A DNA stretch of 64,000 nt from Alphaproteobacteria bacterium (GTDB lineage Bacteria > Pseudomonadota > Alphaproteobacteria > Rhizobiales > Hyphomicrobiaceae). The stretch spans positions 28,204 to 92,203 of the forward strand of contig JAGVSR010000127.1 of NCBI GenBank assembly GCA_019137195.1. The letters run 5' to 3'. This document shows, piece by piece, positions 8,324-17,184 of this stretch. A model generated the notes under the pieces. The model was not told the origin of the DNA and ran no database searches. It worked only from the letters and a program-made list of their open reading frames with translations. The position numbers and the translations under genes were made by a program. Numbering within the stretch: the first letter of the stretch is position 1; each line of letters starts with the position of its first letter.

Positions 8324-9838
8324 TCACAGAGACCTCAGGAATGCCATGAGTGCGTCGCGGTCGCTCTTCGGCAGCGTAGTGTAGCCGTCGCGCGAGCGCT
8401 GCGCCTCGCCGCCGTGCCAGAGAATCGCCTCCTCGAGATTGCGCGCACGTCCGTCGTGGAGAAAGAACGAGTGCCCGCTGACGGTCCCGGTGAGGCCGAT
8501 CCCCCACAGGGGCGGCGTGCGCCATTCGCGTCCATCCGCGGCACCTTCGGGACGGTTGTCGGCGAGGCCCTCGCCCATATCGTGCAGAAGGAGATCGGTA
8601 TAGGGCCAGATCAGCTGGTTCGACAGCGGCGCCTGTCCTTCGGCATCACCGGTTCGCCAAGACGGCACGTGGCAGGAAGCGCAGCCGAGGTCATGGAAAA
8701 CGCCCTTGCCTTTCAGCACGTCGGGACTGCGGGCGCCCCGGCGCGGCGGCACGGCGAGGTTTGCAGCATAGAAGGCAGCGAGATCGAGGAGCTTGTCTCC
8801 CACCTCGACGCCGTCGTTCGCTGCGCTGTTGCCGTGGGGCGCCGCGATGCAGGCCTTCTGGGCCGGCGTGCAGTCACCGGCCGCGCGCGGCCGGAGCGTC
8901 GTCGATAGGCCGATGTCGTTGCCGAAGGCGTCCGCAGTCTGCTCGCGAACAGTCGGCATTCCGGCCTTCCACCCGAAGCGGCCCAGCATGACGCGCTCGC
9001 GCTCGAGCGACCACACCTCGTTCGTGCGCCCCGAGATGCCGTCCCCGTCCCTGTCGTCGGGATCTGCGCGGGCACGGATGCCTGCCTCCGGAATGGCCGC
9101 AAGTAGTCCGAGCCCGATCATCTGCGGGGCGACGCGGGGCGACAGCATCGTATGGGGATGGAGTGGTCCGAGCGTGAGGCCGGCGACCGCATAGGACGGC
9201 GCACGAATGCTCGCCGTCGCCCCATCCGCAAACGTCACGGGCAACTCCCGATACGCCACCTCCATCCTGCCTTCGTTGTCGAGGCCAGAAACCGCGAAGC
9301 TCTGAAGCTGCCCGCCGTAGACCGGCTCCGGCAGCGCGTTGACGCGATGCTCGTCGAGGAGGCGCCGCTCGTCATCGGACACGGCCGGAACCGACAGCTT
9401 CAACACCATCGAGACGGAGGCCTCGCCGCTCGAAGCCGGCGGACGGCCGCGGCCGTCCTTGACATGGCAACCCTGGCAGCTGCGGGCATTGAAGAGCGGG
9501 CCTAGTCCGTCGGCGCTGTCGGTCGAGGCAGGAGCGGTGACCCAGAGCCGGCGGAAGATCACATTGCCGATGCGAAAGTTCGCCTCGCCCTCTGCGCTGA
9601 GGCCCCTCGACGCCTGGGCAAAGGCCTCGCGATCGGTGAGTTCGCGCCGCGAGGTGGCGGCACCGCCCGGGCTCTCCTCCCCGAGCTCCGGCGTGACAGT
9701 CCCAACATCCCTGACCGCCGCCGACACGGCAACGCAGGCCACCGCGGCAATCGCCGAGAGCGCTAGTGCCGTCAATGCCGGCCGCGCCAGACTTGCGCAG
9801 GGGCCGCGTACCGGCCGCTCACCGTTTCGAGACGTCAT
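8324..9838 (-). CDS. Di-heme oxidoreductase family protein (DUF1111)
   Basis: 504 residues. An N-terminal hydrophobic stretch (about residues 22-42) acts as signal or anchor, followed by a periplasmic di-heme cytochrome c. Two CxxCH heme sites are visible: CQGCH at 121-125 in FNARSCQGCHVKDGRG, and CASCH near 385 in HDLGCASCHVP. The C-terminal motif LWGIGLTGTVSGHSFFLHDGRARNLEEAI is strongly conserved in DUF1111 proteins, which resemble MauG/cytochrome c peroxidases. It follows the outer-membrane protein gene by 22 bases on the same strand, so the two likely form one transcription unit. Members often occur with iron-uptake genes; the reaction is not established. Confidence 0.92.
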   Translation of the reverse strand: MTSRNGERPVRGPCASLARPALTALALSAIAAVACVAVSAAVRDVGTVTPELGEESPGGAATSRRELTDREAFAQASRGLSAEGEANFRIGNVIFRRLWVTAPASTDSADGLGPLFNARSCQGCHVKDGRGRPPASSGEASVSMVLKLSVPAVSDDERRLLDEHRVNALPEPVYGGQLQSFAVSGLDNEGRMEVAYRELPVTFADGATASIRAPSYAVAGLTLGPLHPHTMLSPRVAPQMIGLGLLAAIPEAGIRARADPDDRDGDGISGRTNEVWSLERERVMLGRFGWKAGMPTVREQTADAFGNDIGLSTTLRPRAAGDCTPAQKACIAAPHGNSAANDGVEVGDKLLDLAAFYAANLAVPPRRGARSPDVLKGKGVFHDLGCASCHVPSWRTGDAEGQAPLSNQLIWPYTDLLLHDMGEGLADNRPEGAADGREWRTPPLWGIGLTGTVSGHSFFLHDGRARNLEEAILWHGGEAQRSRDGYTTLPKSDRDALMAFLRSL

Positions 9839-9860
9839 TGGCCGGACCGACAGTGCAACC

Positions 9861-10721
9861 CTAATCGAACTCGTAGCCGACCTGCGTCCTGAGAATTACG
9901 TCCTCACTTGCCGTGGTAAGCCCGAAAGCGCCGCCGATGCCGAGCGCGACGCCGTTGGCGAGCTCGCCCTTGAGATTGATGCCGGCATACTGTTTGGTCT
10001 CGTCCGGATCGAGCGTGAGGCCCTCTTGCGCATCGCCGAGCCCACCGAACACCTCGAGGCCGAGCTTCGCCTCCTTGAGCGCCCAGGAACGGCCCGATCC
10101 GCCCTCGTTCTCGAACAGCACGTAGTTGACGCCCATGGCGTAGCCGAACTCCCACTCGCCGCTGTCGAGATTGACCTCGTTGATCCAGTTGAACGCGACG
10201 TCGAGGCGCTCGGTCAGGTCCTCGCCGAGAATGAGCTTGGTCTCGAGCTCGTGCTCCGTGCCCTCCTCCTCTTCCTCCTCGCCCTCCTCGTGGCCGGCGC
10301 GGCCGGTGACGCCGCGGACGTAGCGGTGCGACGGCTCGAGCTGCTCGTACTCGACGTAGAGCACGGGGTTGAGGGGGACGGCGCCCATTTCGAACAGACG
10401 AAACCGGTTCTCGAAGCGCCAGCCACCGAACTCGTAATCGTCGCCTTCGGCATCGACACCTTCGAAGTAGAGCGCCGCCGTCCAGCGATCGGTGACGCCG
10501 TACTCGAGCTCGACGAGCTGCGCAACGTACTCGCTGCCGGCGCCCTCGGACACGTCGGTGAGGAGCTTCACTTCGATCTCGCCCTTGTCGGCGGTATGGT
10601 GATTGTAGGTGACGAAGTTGGCGCCGCTGCCCGCAAAGGCAGGACCGGTCGACACCACAGCGATGATCAGAGCCGCACCACGCTTGGCCCATCGTCCGGC
10701 ATGCGGAAAGAAATCGTGCAT
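9861..10721 (-). CDS. Secreted outer-membrane barrel-like protein
   Basis: 286 residues from ATG 10721 (an alternative start 15 bases upstream is possible). Signal peptide: MHDFFPHAGRWAKRGAALII, then cleavage near AFA-GSG. The mature protein alternates polar and aromatic residues as in a beta-barrel (for example VAQLVELEYGVTDRW, RFENRFRLFEM, VLYVEYEQLEPSHRY) and ends in an outer-membrane-type aromatic terminus (VGYEFD). A loop near residue 150 contains an acidic run HEEGEEEEEEGTEHE that could bind metal. It resembles transporter/porin-like proteins found near cytochromes. It precedes the di-heme gene by 22 bases, suggesting that the pair handles one substrate or metal across the envelope. Function inferred only. 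Confidence 0.75.
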   Translation of the reverse strand: MHDFFPHAGRWAKRGAALIIAVVSTGPAFAGSGANFVTYNHHTADKGEIEVKLLTDVSEGAGSEYVAQLVELEYGVTDRWTAALYFEGVDAEGDDYEFGGWRFENRFRLFEMGAVPLNPVLYVEYEQLEPSHRYVRGVTGRAGHEEGEEEEEEGTEHELETKLILGEDLTERLDVAFNWINEVNLDSGEWEFGYAMGVNYVLFENEGGSGRSWALKEAKLGLEVFGGLGDAQEGLTLDPDETKQYAGINLKGELANGVALGIGGAFGLTTASEDVILRTQVGYEFD

Positions 10722-10897
10722 CGTGCTTGCCCCCAATAGGCGGGATTCAAAGTCCCGGAACCAGGAAATCGCGCTGCATATCGGCGGCGCACGGAAAGGA
10801 AGCCCGAGCCCGGCGCAGGCGTCAAACGCTATGTTTTGGAACTATTCGAACTCTAACTTTGCTCACCCGGAAACGCGGCCATTCTGTTGCGCCGGAA

Positions 10898-11875
10898 CTA
10901 CAGCCCCCAGGCAATCGCGCCACCCGTCATGCCGGCACCGGCGGCACTCATGAGGAGAACCTCTCCTGGCGTGAAGCGGCGCGTATCGAGGGCGAGCGAC
11001 AGAGTGAGTGGAATGGTCGCCGCCGAGCTGTTGCCGTAGTGCGTGACCGACGACAGCACCTTGTCGTCGGAAAGACCGAGCTTCGCTTGCGTGGCACCGA
11101 TGATGCGCGAGTTGGCCTGGTGCGCAATCCAGTGATCGACGTCGGCGACCGAGAGGTGCGCCTCCTCGAGCGCCCGGCGCGAGGCTCCCGCCATCATGGC
11201 CGTCGCCTTGGAGAACACCGCGCGGCCGTCGGAAAGATGCATCAGTGTCTCGATTCGCGGCGTGTCCTCGCGGAAGGGCTTCCTGCTCCCGCCGGCCGGG
11301 ATCTTGATGAGGTCGTAGCCGGCACCGTCGGACGTGAGGTGTACGCCCAGAGCACCGGCGTTCCTGCGCGTCGTGGGCCCCACGAGTGTTGCCGCGGCGG
11401 CGTCGGCAAACAGAATGACGCTCGCGCGCTCCTTGGGGTTGGTGCGCCGGGAAAGAATGTTGCCGGCAACGACCAGCACCGGCTTTCTTTGCGCCCGCAC
11501 GAAGCTATCGGCGAGCGCCAGCGCATAGAGGTAGCCTCCGCAGGCGCCCGCCATGTCGATGGCGCCGGCCCCGTCGAGCCCGAGGCGGTAGGCGACGAGC
11601 GGCGCGGACGGCGGCAAGAGATGATCGGGCGTCGACGTGGCGAGAATGAGAAGCCCGACGCGCCGGCGCTCGAACCCGGCGCGCGAAAGTGCCATCTCGC
11701 CAGCCGCGACAGCCATGTCCGACAGCGCCTCGTCCGGACCGGCGTAGCGGCGCTCGACGATGCCGGTGCGGCGCTCGATCCAGCCGGCCTCGAGGCCAAG
11801 CGAGGCCTCGAGCTCCGCGCTCGTCACGCGGCGCTCGGGTACGTAATGCCCGGCGGAAAGAAACTCGGTGGCCAT
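10898..11875 (-). CDS. bioZ: BioZ-type beta-ketoacyl-ACP synthase III
   Basis: 325 residues of the FabH fold. The thiolase-type triad is complete: Cys112 in GACGGYLYAL, His252 in AHQANSRI and Asn282 in HYGNSS. Rhizobial and Brucella BioZ condenses glutaryl-CoA with malonyl-ACP to start the pimeloyl moiety of biotin, replacing BioC/BioH. The location decides the name: it is the last gene of bioB-F-D-A-Z, 44-62 bases after bioA on the same strand. A plain FabH paralogue would not be expected here. The start is ATG 11875; a TTG at 11893 would add six residues (MKAARS). Neither has a strong ribosome site. Confidence 0.9.
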   Translation of the reverse strand: MATEFLSAGHYVPERRVTSAELEASLGLEAGWIERRTGIVERRYAGPDEALSDMAVAAGEMALSRAGFERRRVGLLILATSTPDHLLPPSAPLVAYRLGLDGAGAIDMAGACGGYLYALALADSFVRAQRKPVLVVAGNILSRRTNPKERASVILFADAAAATLVGPTTRRNAGALGVHLTSDGAGYDLIKIPAGGSRKPFREDTPRIETLMHLSDGRAVFSKATAMMAGASRRALEEAHLSVADVDHWIAHQANSRIIGATQAKLGLSDDKVLSSVTHYGNSSAATIPLTLSLALDTRRFTPGEVLLMSAAGAGMTGGAIAWGL

Positions 11876-11937
11876 CGATCTTGCGGCTTTCAAACGCTCG
11901 TGTCAGCCCAAGTTGTTAGCCGAGCGCACGCGATCCG

Positions 11938-13203
11938 TCACCCCCGGCCGACAACCTGCCGGATCGCGTCGTAAACGAGGTCCAGGTCGTCAGCGCTCGT
12001 GCAATAGGGCGGCATCACGTAGATGGTGTTGCCGAGCGGACGCAAGAGCACCCCGCGCTCCAGAAAGCGCTCGTAGAGCTGCGGCCCGATCCCGGCGAAA
12101 TAGCCGGCATCCGCTACCGCCACGTCGAGCGCGGTGATGGTGCCTTGGCGGCGCACGGACGAGAAGCGCGGATCGTCGCCGAACGAGGCAAGCCGATCGG
12201 CCTGAAGGCCCGCGAGTCTCTTGATCCGCTCGCCCACCGGCTCGCTGTCCCAAACCTCGAGATTGGCCACGGCAGCAGCGCAGGCGATGGGGTTTGCCGT
12301 GTAGCTCGACGAATGGAAAAAGGTCTTCGCGCGGTCGGTCGAATAATGGGCGTCGAATACGGCGCCGGTCGCGAGCGTGGCCGCAAGTGGCATCGAGCCG
12401 CCCGTAATCCCCTTCGCGAGCGCGAGGATGTCGGGCCTGACGCCGGCCTGGTCGCAAGCGAGAAACGTCCCCGTACGCCCGAAACCGGTCATGACCTCGT
12501 CGGCGATCATGAGCGCGCCGTGGCGCTCCGTGATGCGCCTCATCTCGCCGAGCACGGAGGGCGCATACATGAGCATGCCGCCGGCGCCGAGGATCAACGG
12601 CTCGACGACAAGCGCGGCGACAGGCGCTGCACAGCAAGCTCGCTCGATGGCGTCGAGCGTCGCCTGCTCACGACCGGGAGCAGGGAACGGCACGCGCTCG
12701 ACCTCGAACAGCAGCGGCTCGTAGGCCGCGTTGAACACGCCGCGGGCGCCGGCCGACATCGTGCCGATGGTGTCGCCGTGATAGGCGTGCTCGAGCGCGA
12801 TAATCCGCGACCGCGGCTCACCCGCATTGCGCCAGAACCCGAGCGCCATCTTCAACGCCACCTCGACCGCCGTGGAGCCGGAGTCCGAGAAGAAGACGTG
12901 GGCCAGTGGATCATTGTCCACACCCGCATTCACCCTGGCCAGCAAGAGGCGCGCGAGGCGCTCGGCGGGCTCGTGGGTGAAGCCGGCGAAGATCACCTGG
13001 TCGAGCATCGTCGCCTGTTCGCGGATAGCGGCGACGATGTGCGGATGGCGATGGCCGTGAGTGACCACCCACCACGACGAGATGCCGTCGTAGATGCGCC
13101 GTCCGTCCGGCGCCTCGAGCCATTGGCCTTCGGCGCGCGCGATCATGGTTGGTTCGGGCGCGACCGCGTGCTGGGTGAAGGGATGCCAGACGGAGGATTT
13201 CAA
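11938..13203 (-). CDS. bioA: Adenosylmethionine--8-amino-7-oxononanoate aminotransferase, TTG start
   Basis: 421 residues of DAPA aminotransferase, a PLP class III aminotransferase that converts 7-keto-8-aminopelargonate (KAPA) to DAPA using SAM as amino donor. The motifs are WHPFTQH (residues 6-12), SSWWVVTHGHRHP (42-54), SDSGSTAVEVALK, the PLP-binding Asp235 in LMIADEV and the Schiff-base Lys264 in LALAKGITGG. No ATG or GTG gives the conserved N-terminus. The only fitting start is TTG at 13203-13201, which shares four bases (TTGA) with the bioD stop and has a GGAGG seven bases upstream (13215-13211). This is translational coupling with a rare start codon. It is followed by bioZ. Confidence 0.95.
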   Translation of the reverse strand: MKSSVWHPFTQHAVAPEPTMIARAEGQWLEAPDGRRIYDGISSWWVVTHGHRHPHIVAAIREQATMLDQVIFAGFTHEPAERLARLLLARVNAGVDNDPLAHVFFSDSGSTAVEVALKMALGFWRNAGEPRSRIIALEHAYHGDTIGTMSAGARGVFNAAYEPLLFEVERVPFPAPGREQATLDAIERACCAAPVAALVVEPLILGAGGMLMYAPSVLGEMRRITERHGALMIADEVMTGFGRTGTFLACDQAGVRPDILALAKGITGGSMPLAATLATGAVFDAHYSTDRAKTFFHSSSYTANPIACAAAVANLEVWDSEPVGERIKRLAGLQADRLASFGDDPRFSSVRRQGTITALDVAVADAGYFAGIGPQLYERFLERGVLLRPLGNTIYVMPPYCTSADDLDLVYDAIRQVVGRG

Positions 13204-13862
13204 GCGAAGTCCTCCAGCCGGAAGCTCGCGGCAAAGGCGGAACGGAGCGTATCGCAGTCGAGCACTTCGAGGCGCGGCAGCCGGCCGAGGCGGCGGACCT
13301 GGCCGAAGTCGCAGATGGTCCTCTCGCTGTCCTCGACGGCGTCGCCGATGAAGGCCAGCCCATGGATCGGCACCTCGTGCATGCGGAGCGCGAAGATGGC
13401 GCTGAGACTGTGGTTGATGGTACCGAGAGACGTCCGTGCGACGACGATGACCGGCAGCTCCCACTTCTGCAGGAGCCGCATCTGCAGGTGCTTCCTCGTC
13501 AGCGGCACCATGAGCCCGCCCGCGAGCTCGACGACAAGCGGATGACCCGGCGGTACCGGCCCCTCCCGATCGTCCAGCATCCTGCCGGCGGCCCGCTCCA
13601 GCCCCTCGACGTCGATCTCGATGCCGTCGATCTCTGCGGCGCGATGCGGCGACAGCGGCTCCGACAGGCGATAGGCCTCGGGCAGGATGCGCCGAGGCGA
13701 AAGTCCGGACAGCGCCAAGACGGTCTCGGCGTCGCTGGTGTCGCGCAGGCCCGCCTGGATCGGCTTCCAATAGTAGCCGTCGAGCGCGCCCGTGAGCGCG
13801 GCCGCGAAAACCGTCTTGCCGACGTCGGTGTCGGTGCCGGCAATGACAAAGCCCTTCCTCAT
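13200..13862 (-). CDS. bioD: Dethiobiotin synthetase
   Basis: 220 residues, normal length. It carboxylates DAPA and closes the ureido ring with ATP to give dethiobiotin. The P-loop is GTDTDVGKT (residues 9-17); YYWKPIQAGL follows with the substrate-binding lysine, and VVELAGGLMVPL corresponds to the family VEGAGG motif with Leu-Ala replacing the usual Gly pair. The ATG at 13862 overlaps the bioF stop (ATGA), and its own stop overlaps the bioA TTG, so three genes are coupled. Confidence 0.96.
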   Translation of the reverse strand: MRKGFVIAGTDTDVGKTVFAAALTGALDGYYWKPIQAGLRDTSDAETVLALSGLSPRRILPEAYRLSEPLSPHRAAEIDGIEIDVEGLERAAGRMLDDREGPVPPGHPLVVELAGGLMVPLTRKHLQMRLLQKWELPVIVVARTSLGTINHSLSAIFALRMHEVPIHGLAFIGDAVEDSERTICDFGQVRRLGRLPRLEVLDCDTLRSAFAASFRLEDFA

Positions 13863-14992
13863 GCCGCCTCCGCCGCAAGCTCCTCGGCGAGCGCCGCGAC
13901 CATACCTGCGACCGCCGTCTCGTCGATATTGAGTGTGAGCGAGATCCTGAGACGCGCAGAGCCCTCGGGCACGGTTGGCGGACGCACCGCACGAATATCG
14001 AACCCTCTGGCCTGCATGGCGGCGGCGAGCGCGGTTGCGCGCTGATCGGAGCCGACGACGATCGGCTGGATCTGAGAGCCCGAGGGCGCAAAGCCCGTAT
14101 GCGCGCCAAGCGCGCGCCCGGCAAAGGCGACAAGGTGAGCAAGCCGCTCGCGGCGGCCCGGATCCGATGCTGAGAGTCGCAGCGCTGCCCGCACGGCGGC
14201 GGCCATGAGAGGCGACGGCGCGGTGGCGTAGATGAAAGGCCGCGCCCGGTTGACGAGGAAGTCGCGGATTCGAGCAGGCGCGAGCACCAGGGCCCCCATG
14301 CTGCCCAGCGCCTTGCCGCAGGTATGGAGCGACACGACGTTGTCCCGCCCCTCGAGACGGGCGCCGAGCCCGCGTCCTTCGTCTCCGTAGACGCCGGTCG
14401 CGTGCGCCTCGTCGACGACGAGCATACCGTCGTGGCGGTCGGCCACCGCCATGAGATCCTCGAGCGGCGCACGATCGCCGTCCATGGAATAGAGGCTCTC
14501 GACCGCAATCCACGGCCGGCCGCGGGCGCCGCTCGCACGCCAGGTGGCGATGGCCGCCTCGACGCTTCCCGCGTCGTTGTGGCGAGCGCTCTTGATCTCG
14601 GCCTTGCCGGCACGCATGCCGTCATGGACGCTGGCGTGAATGAGTTCGTCGTGAACCACGAGATCGCCACGGGTGGGCAACGTCGAGAACAGCGCATAGT
14701 TGGCCATGAACCCGCCGCCGAAATAGAGCGCCGCCTCTGCGCCGAAGAAGCGCGCGGCCTCAGCTTCCAGCGCCTCGTGCTCGGCATCGTTTCCGCGCAG
14801 GAGACGCGACCCGCCGGCCCCGATCGGAACGCCGCGCTCGACCGCTTCGGTTACTGCGGCCGCGAGCTCTGGCGAGCCGGCAAGTCCCAGATAATCGTTC
14901 GACGAGAAATCGAGCCCGCGGCGCGCGGCAAGCGACCGCAGCCTCCCGCGGCGCTCGAGCGCCTTCAGCGCGCGCTCATGGCTTTCGGACAT
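13859..14992 (-). CDS. bioF: 8-amino-7-oxononanoate synthase
   Basis: 377 residues of the alpha-oxoamine synthase family. The enzyme condenses pimeloyl-thioester with L-alanine, using PLP, to make 8-amino-7-oxononanoate. Landmarks: [11 protein letters not shown] (28-38), GGSRLLRGN (60-68), [10 protein letters not shown] (194-203) and the PLP lysine K227 in [11 protein letters not shown]. The start overlaps the 3' end of bioB by 28 bases and the stop overlaps the bioD start by four (ATGA). Confidence 0.97.
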   Translation of the reverse strand: MSESHERALKALERRGRLRSLAARRGLDFSSNDYLGLAGSPELAAAVTEAVERGVPIGAGGSRLLRGNDAEHEALEAEAARFFGAEAALYFGGGFMANYALFSTLPTRGDLVVHDELIHASVHDGMRAGKAEIKSARHNDAGSVEAAIATWRASGARGRPWIAVESLYSMDGDRAPLEDLMAVADRHDGMLVVDEAHATGVYGDEGRGLGARLEGRDNVVSLHTCGKALGSMGALVLAPARIRDFLVNRARPFIYATAPSPLMAAAVRAALRLSASDPGRRERLAHLVAFAGRALGAHTGFAPSGSQIQPIVVGSDQRATALAAAMQARGFDIRAVRPPTVPEGSARLRISLTLNIDETAVAGMVAALAEELAAEAA

Positions 14993-16059
14993 GCGTGTCC
15001 TTCGAGCGAGCAGGTGCCGGAGTCCGGCGTCGACCCCGGACGGTCGGACACCGTGTCCGCGGTGTCCACTGGCGCCGCTTCCATCGGCTCGAGGCCGAGC
15101 TTACGAAACAGAATCGCGTCCTTGTCCTCGCCGGGGTTCTCGGCCGTGAGCAGCGTGTCGCCACAGAAGATCGAGTTCGCGCCGGCAAAAAAGCACATCG
15201 CCTGCATTTCGTCGCTCATCTCCGCACGGCCGGCCGAGAGCCGGACCATGGAGCGCGGCATCATGATGCGGGCGGTGGCGATGGTGCGCACGAACTCGAG
15301 GGCGTCGATCTTCTCCTGCGCTTCGAGCGGCGTGCCGGGAATGGCGATCAGCATGTTGACGGGAACGCTCTCGGGGTGCTCGGCAAGATTCGCCAGCGTG
15401 ACCAGCATGTCGACGCGGTCCTCGGCGCCCTCACCCATGCCGACGATGCCGCCCGAGCAGATCTTCATGCCGGCCTCGCGCACGCGGGCGAGTGTGTTGA
15501 GCCGGTCGGCGTAGGTGCGGGTCTTGATGATCTCGGGATAGAAGCGCTCGGACGTATCGACGTTGTGGTTGTAATAGTCGAGGCCGGCGTCGCGGAGCTG
15601 GACCACCTGTTGATCGGAGAGCATGCCGAGCGTCATGCAGGTCTCCATGCCGAGCGCCTTGACGCCCTCGATCATGGCGACGATGGCGTCCATGTCGCGT
15701 TCCTTCGGCTCGCGCCACGCCGCACCCATGCAGTAGCGGGTGGCACCCTGGGCCTTTGCCTTCCGGGCCTCCGCAAGAACGCGCTCGACCTCCATCAGCT
15801 TCGAGGCCTTGAGCCCCGAGGCATGGTGGGCGGACTGGCTGCAATAGCCGCAATCCTCGGCGCAGCCTCCGGTCTTGATGGACAGCAGCCGGCTCATCTG
15901 GATGCGGTTCGGGTCGAAGCTCGAGCGATGCACGGTCTGGGCCCGATAGAGGAGCTCCATGAGCGGCATGTCGTAGATCGCCTTGGCCTCGGCTCGCGTC
16001 CAGTCGTGGCGCAGCACGGCGGGCGCGGGCTGCGGCTCGGGCTTGACGTGAACGTTCAT
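14965..16059 (-). CDS. bioB: Biotin synthase with C-terminal extension
   Basis: 364 residues of a radical SAM enzyme that inserts sulfur into dethiobiotin. The [4Fe-4S]-SAM motif CxxxCxxC is C66-C70-C73 in [11 protein letters not shown]. The second-cluster residues are in the blocks [13 protein letters not shown] and SGGIVGMGE, with the conserved Arg in RLSAGR. Conserved BioB sequence ends near [11 protein letters not shown]; about 37 more residues follow (from [12 protein letters not shown] to KAMSAR) that I cannot match to the family. The start MNVHVKPEP at 16059 has GGAGA 6 bases upstream. It is first in the operon, and no BioR-type operator was found in the 243 bases upstream. Confidence 0.96.
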   Translation of the reverse strand: MNVHVKPEPQPAPAVLRHDWTRAEAKAIYDMPLMELLYRAQTVHRSSFDPNRIQMSRLLSIKTGGCAEDCGYCSQSAHHASGLKASKLMEVERVLAEARKAKAQGATRYCMGAAWREPKERDMDAIVAMIEGVKALGMETCMTLGMLSDQQVVQLRDAGLDYYNHNVDTSERFYPEIIKTRTYADRLNTLARVREAGMKICSGGIVGMGEGAEDRVDMLVTLANLAEHPESVPVNMLIAIPGTPLEAQEKIDALEFVRTIATARIMMPRSMVRLSAGRAEMSDEMQAMCFFAGANSIFCGDTLLTAENPGEDKDAILFRKLGLEPMEAAPVDTADTVSDRPGSTPDSGTCSLEGHACPKAMSAR

Positions 16060-16302
16060 GAGGCGTCTCCAGACGAGGCCGCGACGGGCGGGCGGCCGGG
16101 GCCTGTTTTGCACTTCAAAGCCTGCCGCGGCAAGACCCGGGCTCTCCGAGGGGCATTTTCCGCCGGAGCGGACCCCGGCTCGGCCAAGAAAAGGCGGCCG
16201 AACACTGCTCTAGCGACCTGCTCAGGCTCCCCGAGGACGGAGCCAGCTCTGCTCCAAATTGTCCCACCGGACCCGGATGTGAACGGCACAGCCGAGACCG
16301 CT

Positions 16303-16965
16303 TTAGTTACCCATCAGGGCGCGCATGCGATCACCCGCACCCATATCGCGCATCAGCTGGCGGGCCATCTCCTGGGCCGCCCGGATCTCCGCTGCCGACA
16401 CGCCGGCTTCCTGCCCGGCCCGCGCAATCGCGTCGTCGAGCCCTGTGCGAGCACTCCCGGCACCGGAAGACTGGCCGGCGGCTGCAGGCCTCTCCCCAGC
16501 CACGTCGGGGCCCGGGCCCCCGGCACCCCCTCCGACCGCTGACGGCGTCGGCCGTGCGATGACCCGTTCCGCCGACGCGTCGACCGTGGTCAGTCCGAGC
16601 ACGCCCGCGAGCGACAGCTCGACCTTCTTATCGAGCCTCAAGGTAAGTCTCGAGTCGTCGTCGGCGATCTCGAGCGTCATTGGCGTCCCCTTGAGCGCTG
16701 GACGCAGGTCGGCGTCGAGGCTCGAGCGTACGGCATCCGTCACGGCATCGCGAGGCTGGCCGAGATGCCGCGCTCCAGCCTCGGCCGCGGCGTCGGTCGC
16801 GGCGCGGAGCTCGGATTGCACGCCCGTGGCGCGGTTGTAATCGATGGCGAGGAGCATGACCGCGACAAGCGGCAGCAGAAGGAGTGCGAACAGCACCGCC
16901 GTCGTGCCGCACGCGTCGTGCCACAAGGCCGCCGGCAGCCCGCGAGCCCGATTGATCTCTCTCAT
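16303..16965 (-). CDS. TadE/TadG-like pilus-assembly family protein
   Basis: 220 residues with one N-terminal transmembrane helix (TTAVLFALLLLPLVAVMLLAI, about residues 21-41) followed by DYNRATGVQSELRAATDAAA, the classic TadE/TadG-like N-terminal domain. The rest is predicted periplasmic. It contains a 30-residue Gly/Pro/Ala-rich linker and an Ala/Glu-rich helical tail ending in MRALMGN. TadE/G-like proteins are minor pseudopilins of Flp pili, but no tad genes are near. It lies between ftsI and the biotin operon, 219 bases after ftsI. Orphan members are common, and the role here is unknown. Confidence 0.75.
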   Translation of the reverse strand: MREINRARGLPAALWHDACGTTAVLFALLLLPLVAVMLLAIDYNRATGVQSELRAATDAAAEAGARHLGQPRDAVTDAVRSSLDADLRPALKGTPMTLEIADDDSRLTLRLDKKVELSLAGVLGLTTVDASAERVIARPTPSAVGGGAGGPGPDVAGERPAAAGQSSGAGSARTGLDDAIARAGQEAGVSAAEIRAAQEMARQLMRDMGAGDRMRALMGN

Positions 16966-17184
16966 GCCCCGTCTCCCGAGCGCCGTGCAGCAGCGGCGTC
17001 AGTCTGGCGGCAATCGCCTACCACGCCGTTGCGACGTGGGAGCCTCTCGGATACGGGTAAACGCGGTGTTCGCGAGTGTGTCGGCTCGCGACAACCGCAT
17101 CCGCGGCCATCCCGCCCGTTTCTGCGCCCTCTCGCCGATGGCGAGCGGGTTGAGCCGACCGGAAGCAACGCCGATGCGATCGGC

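Noticed and set aside
16060..16302. Search for a BioR operator upstream of bioB
   Set aside because: No TTATNNATAA-like palindrome is present; the region is uniformly GC-rich.
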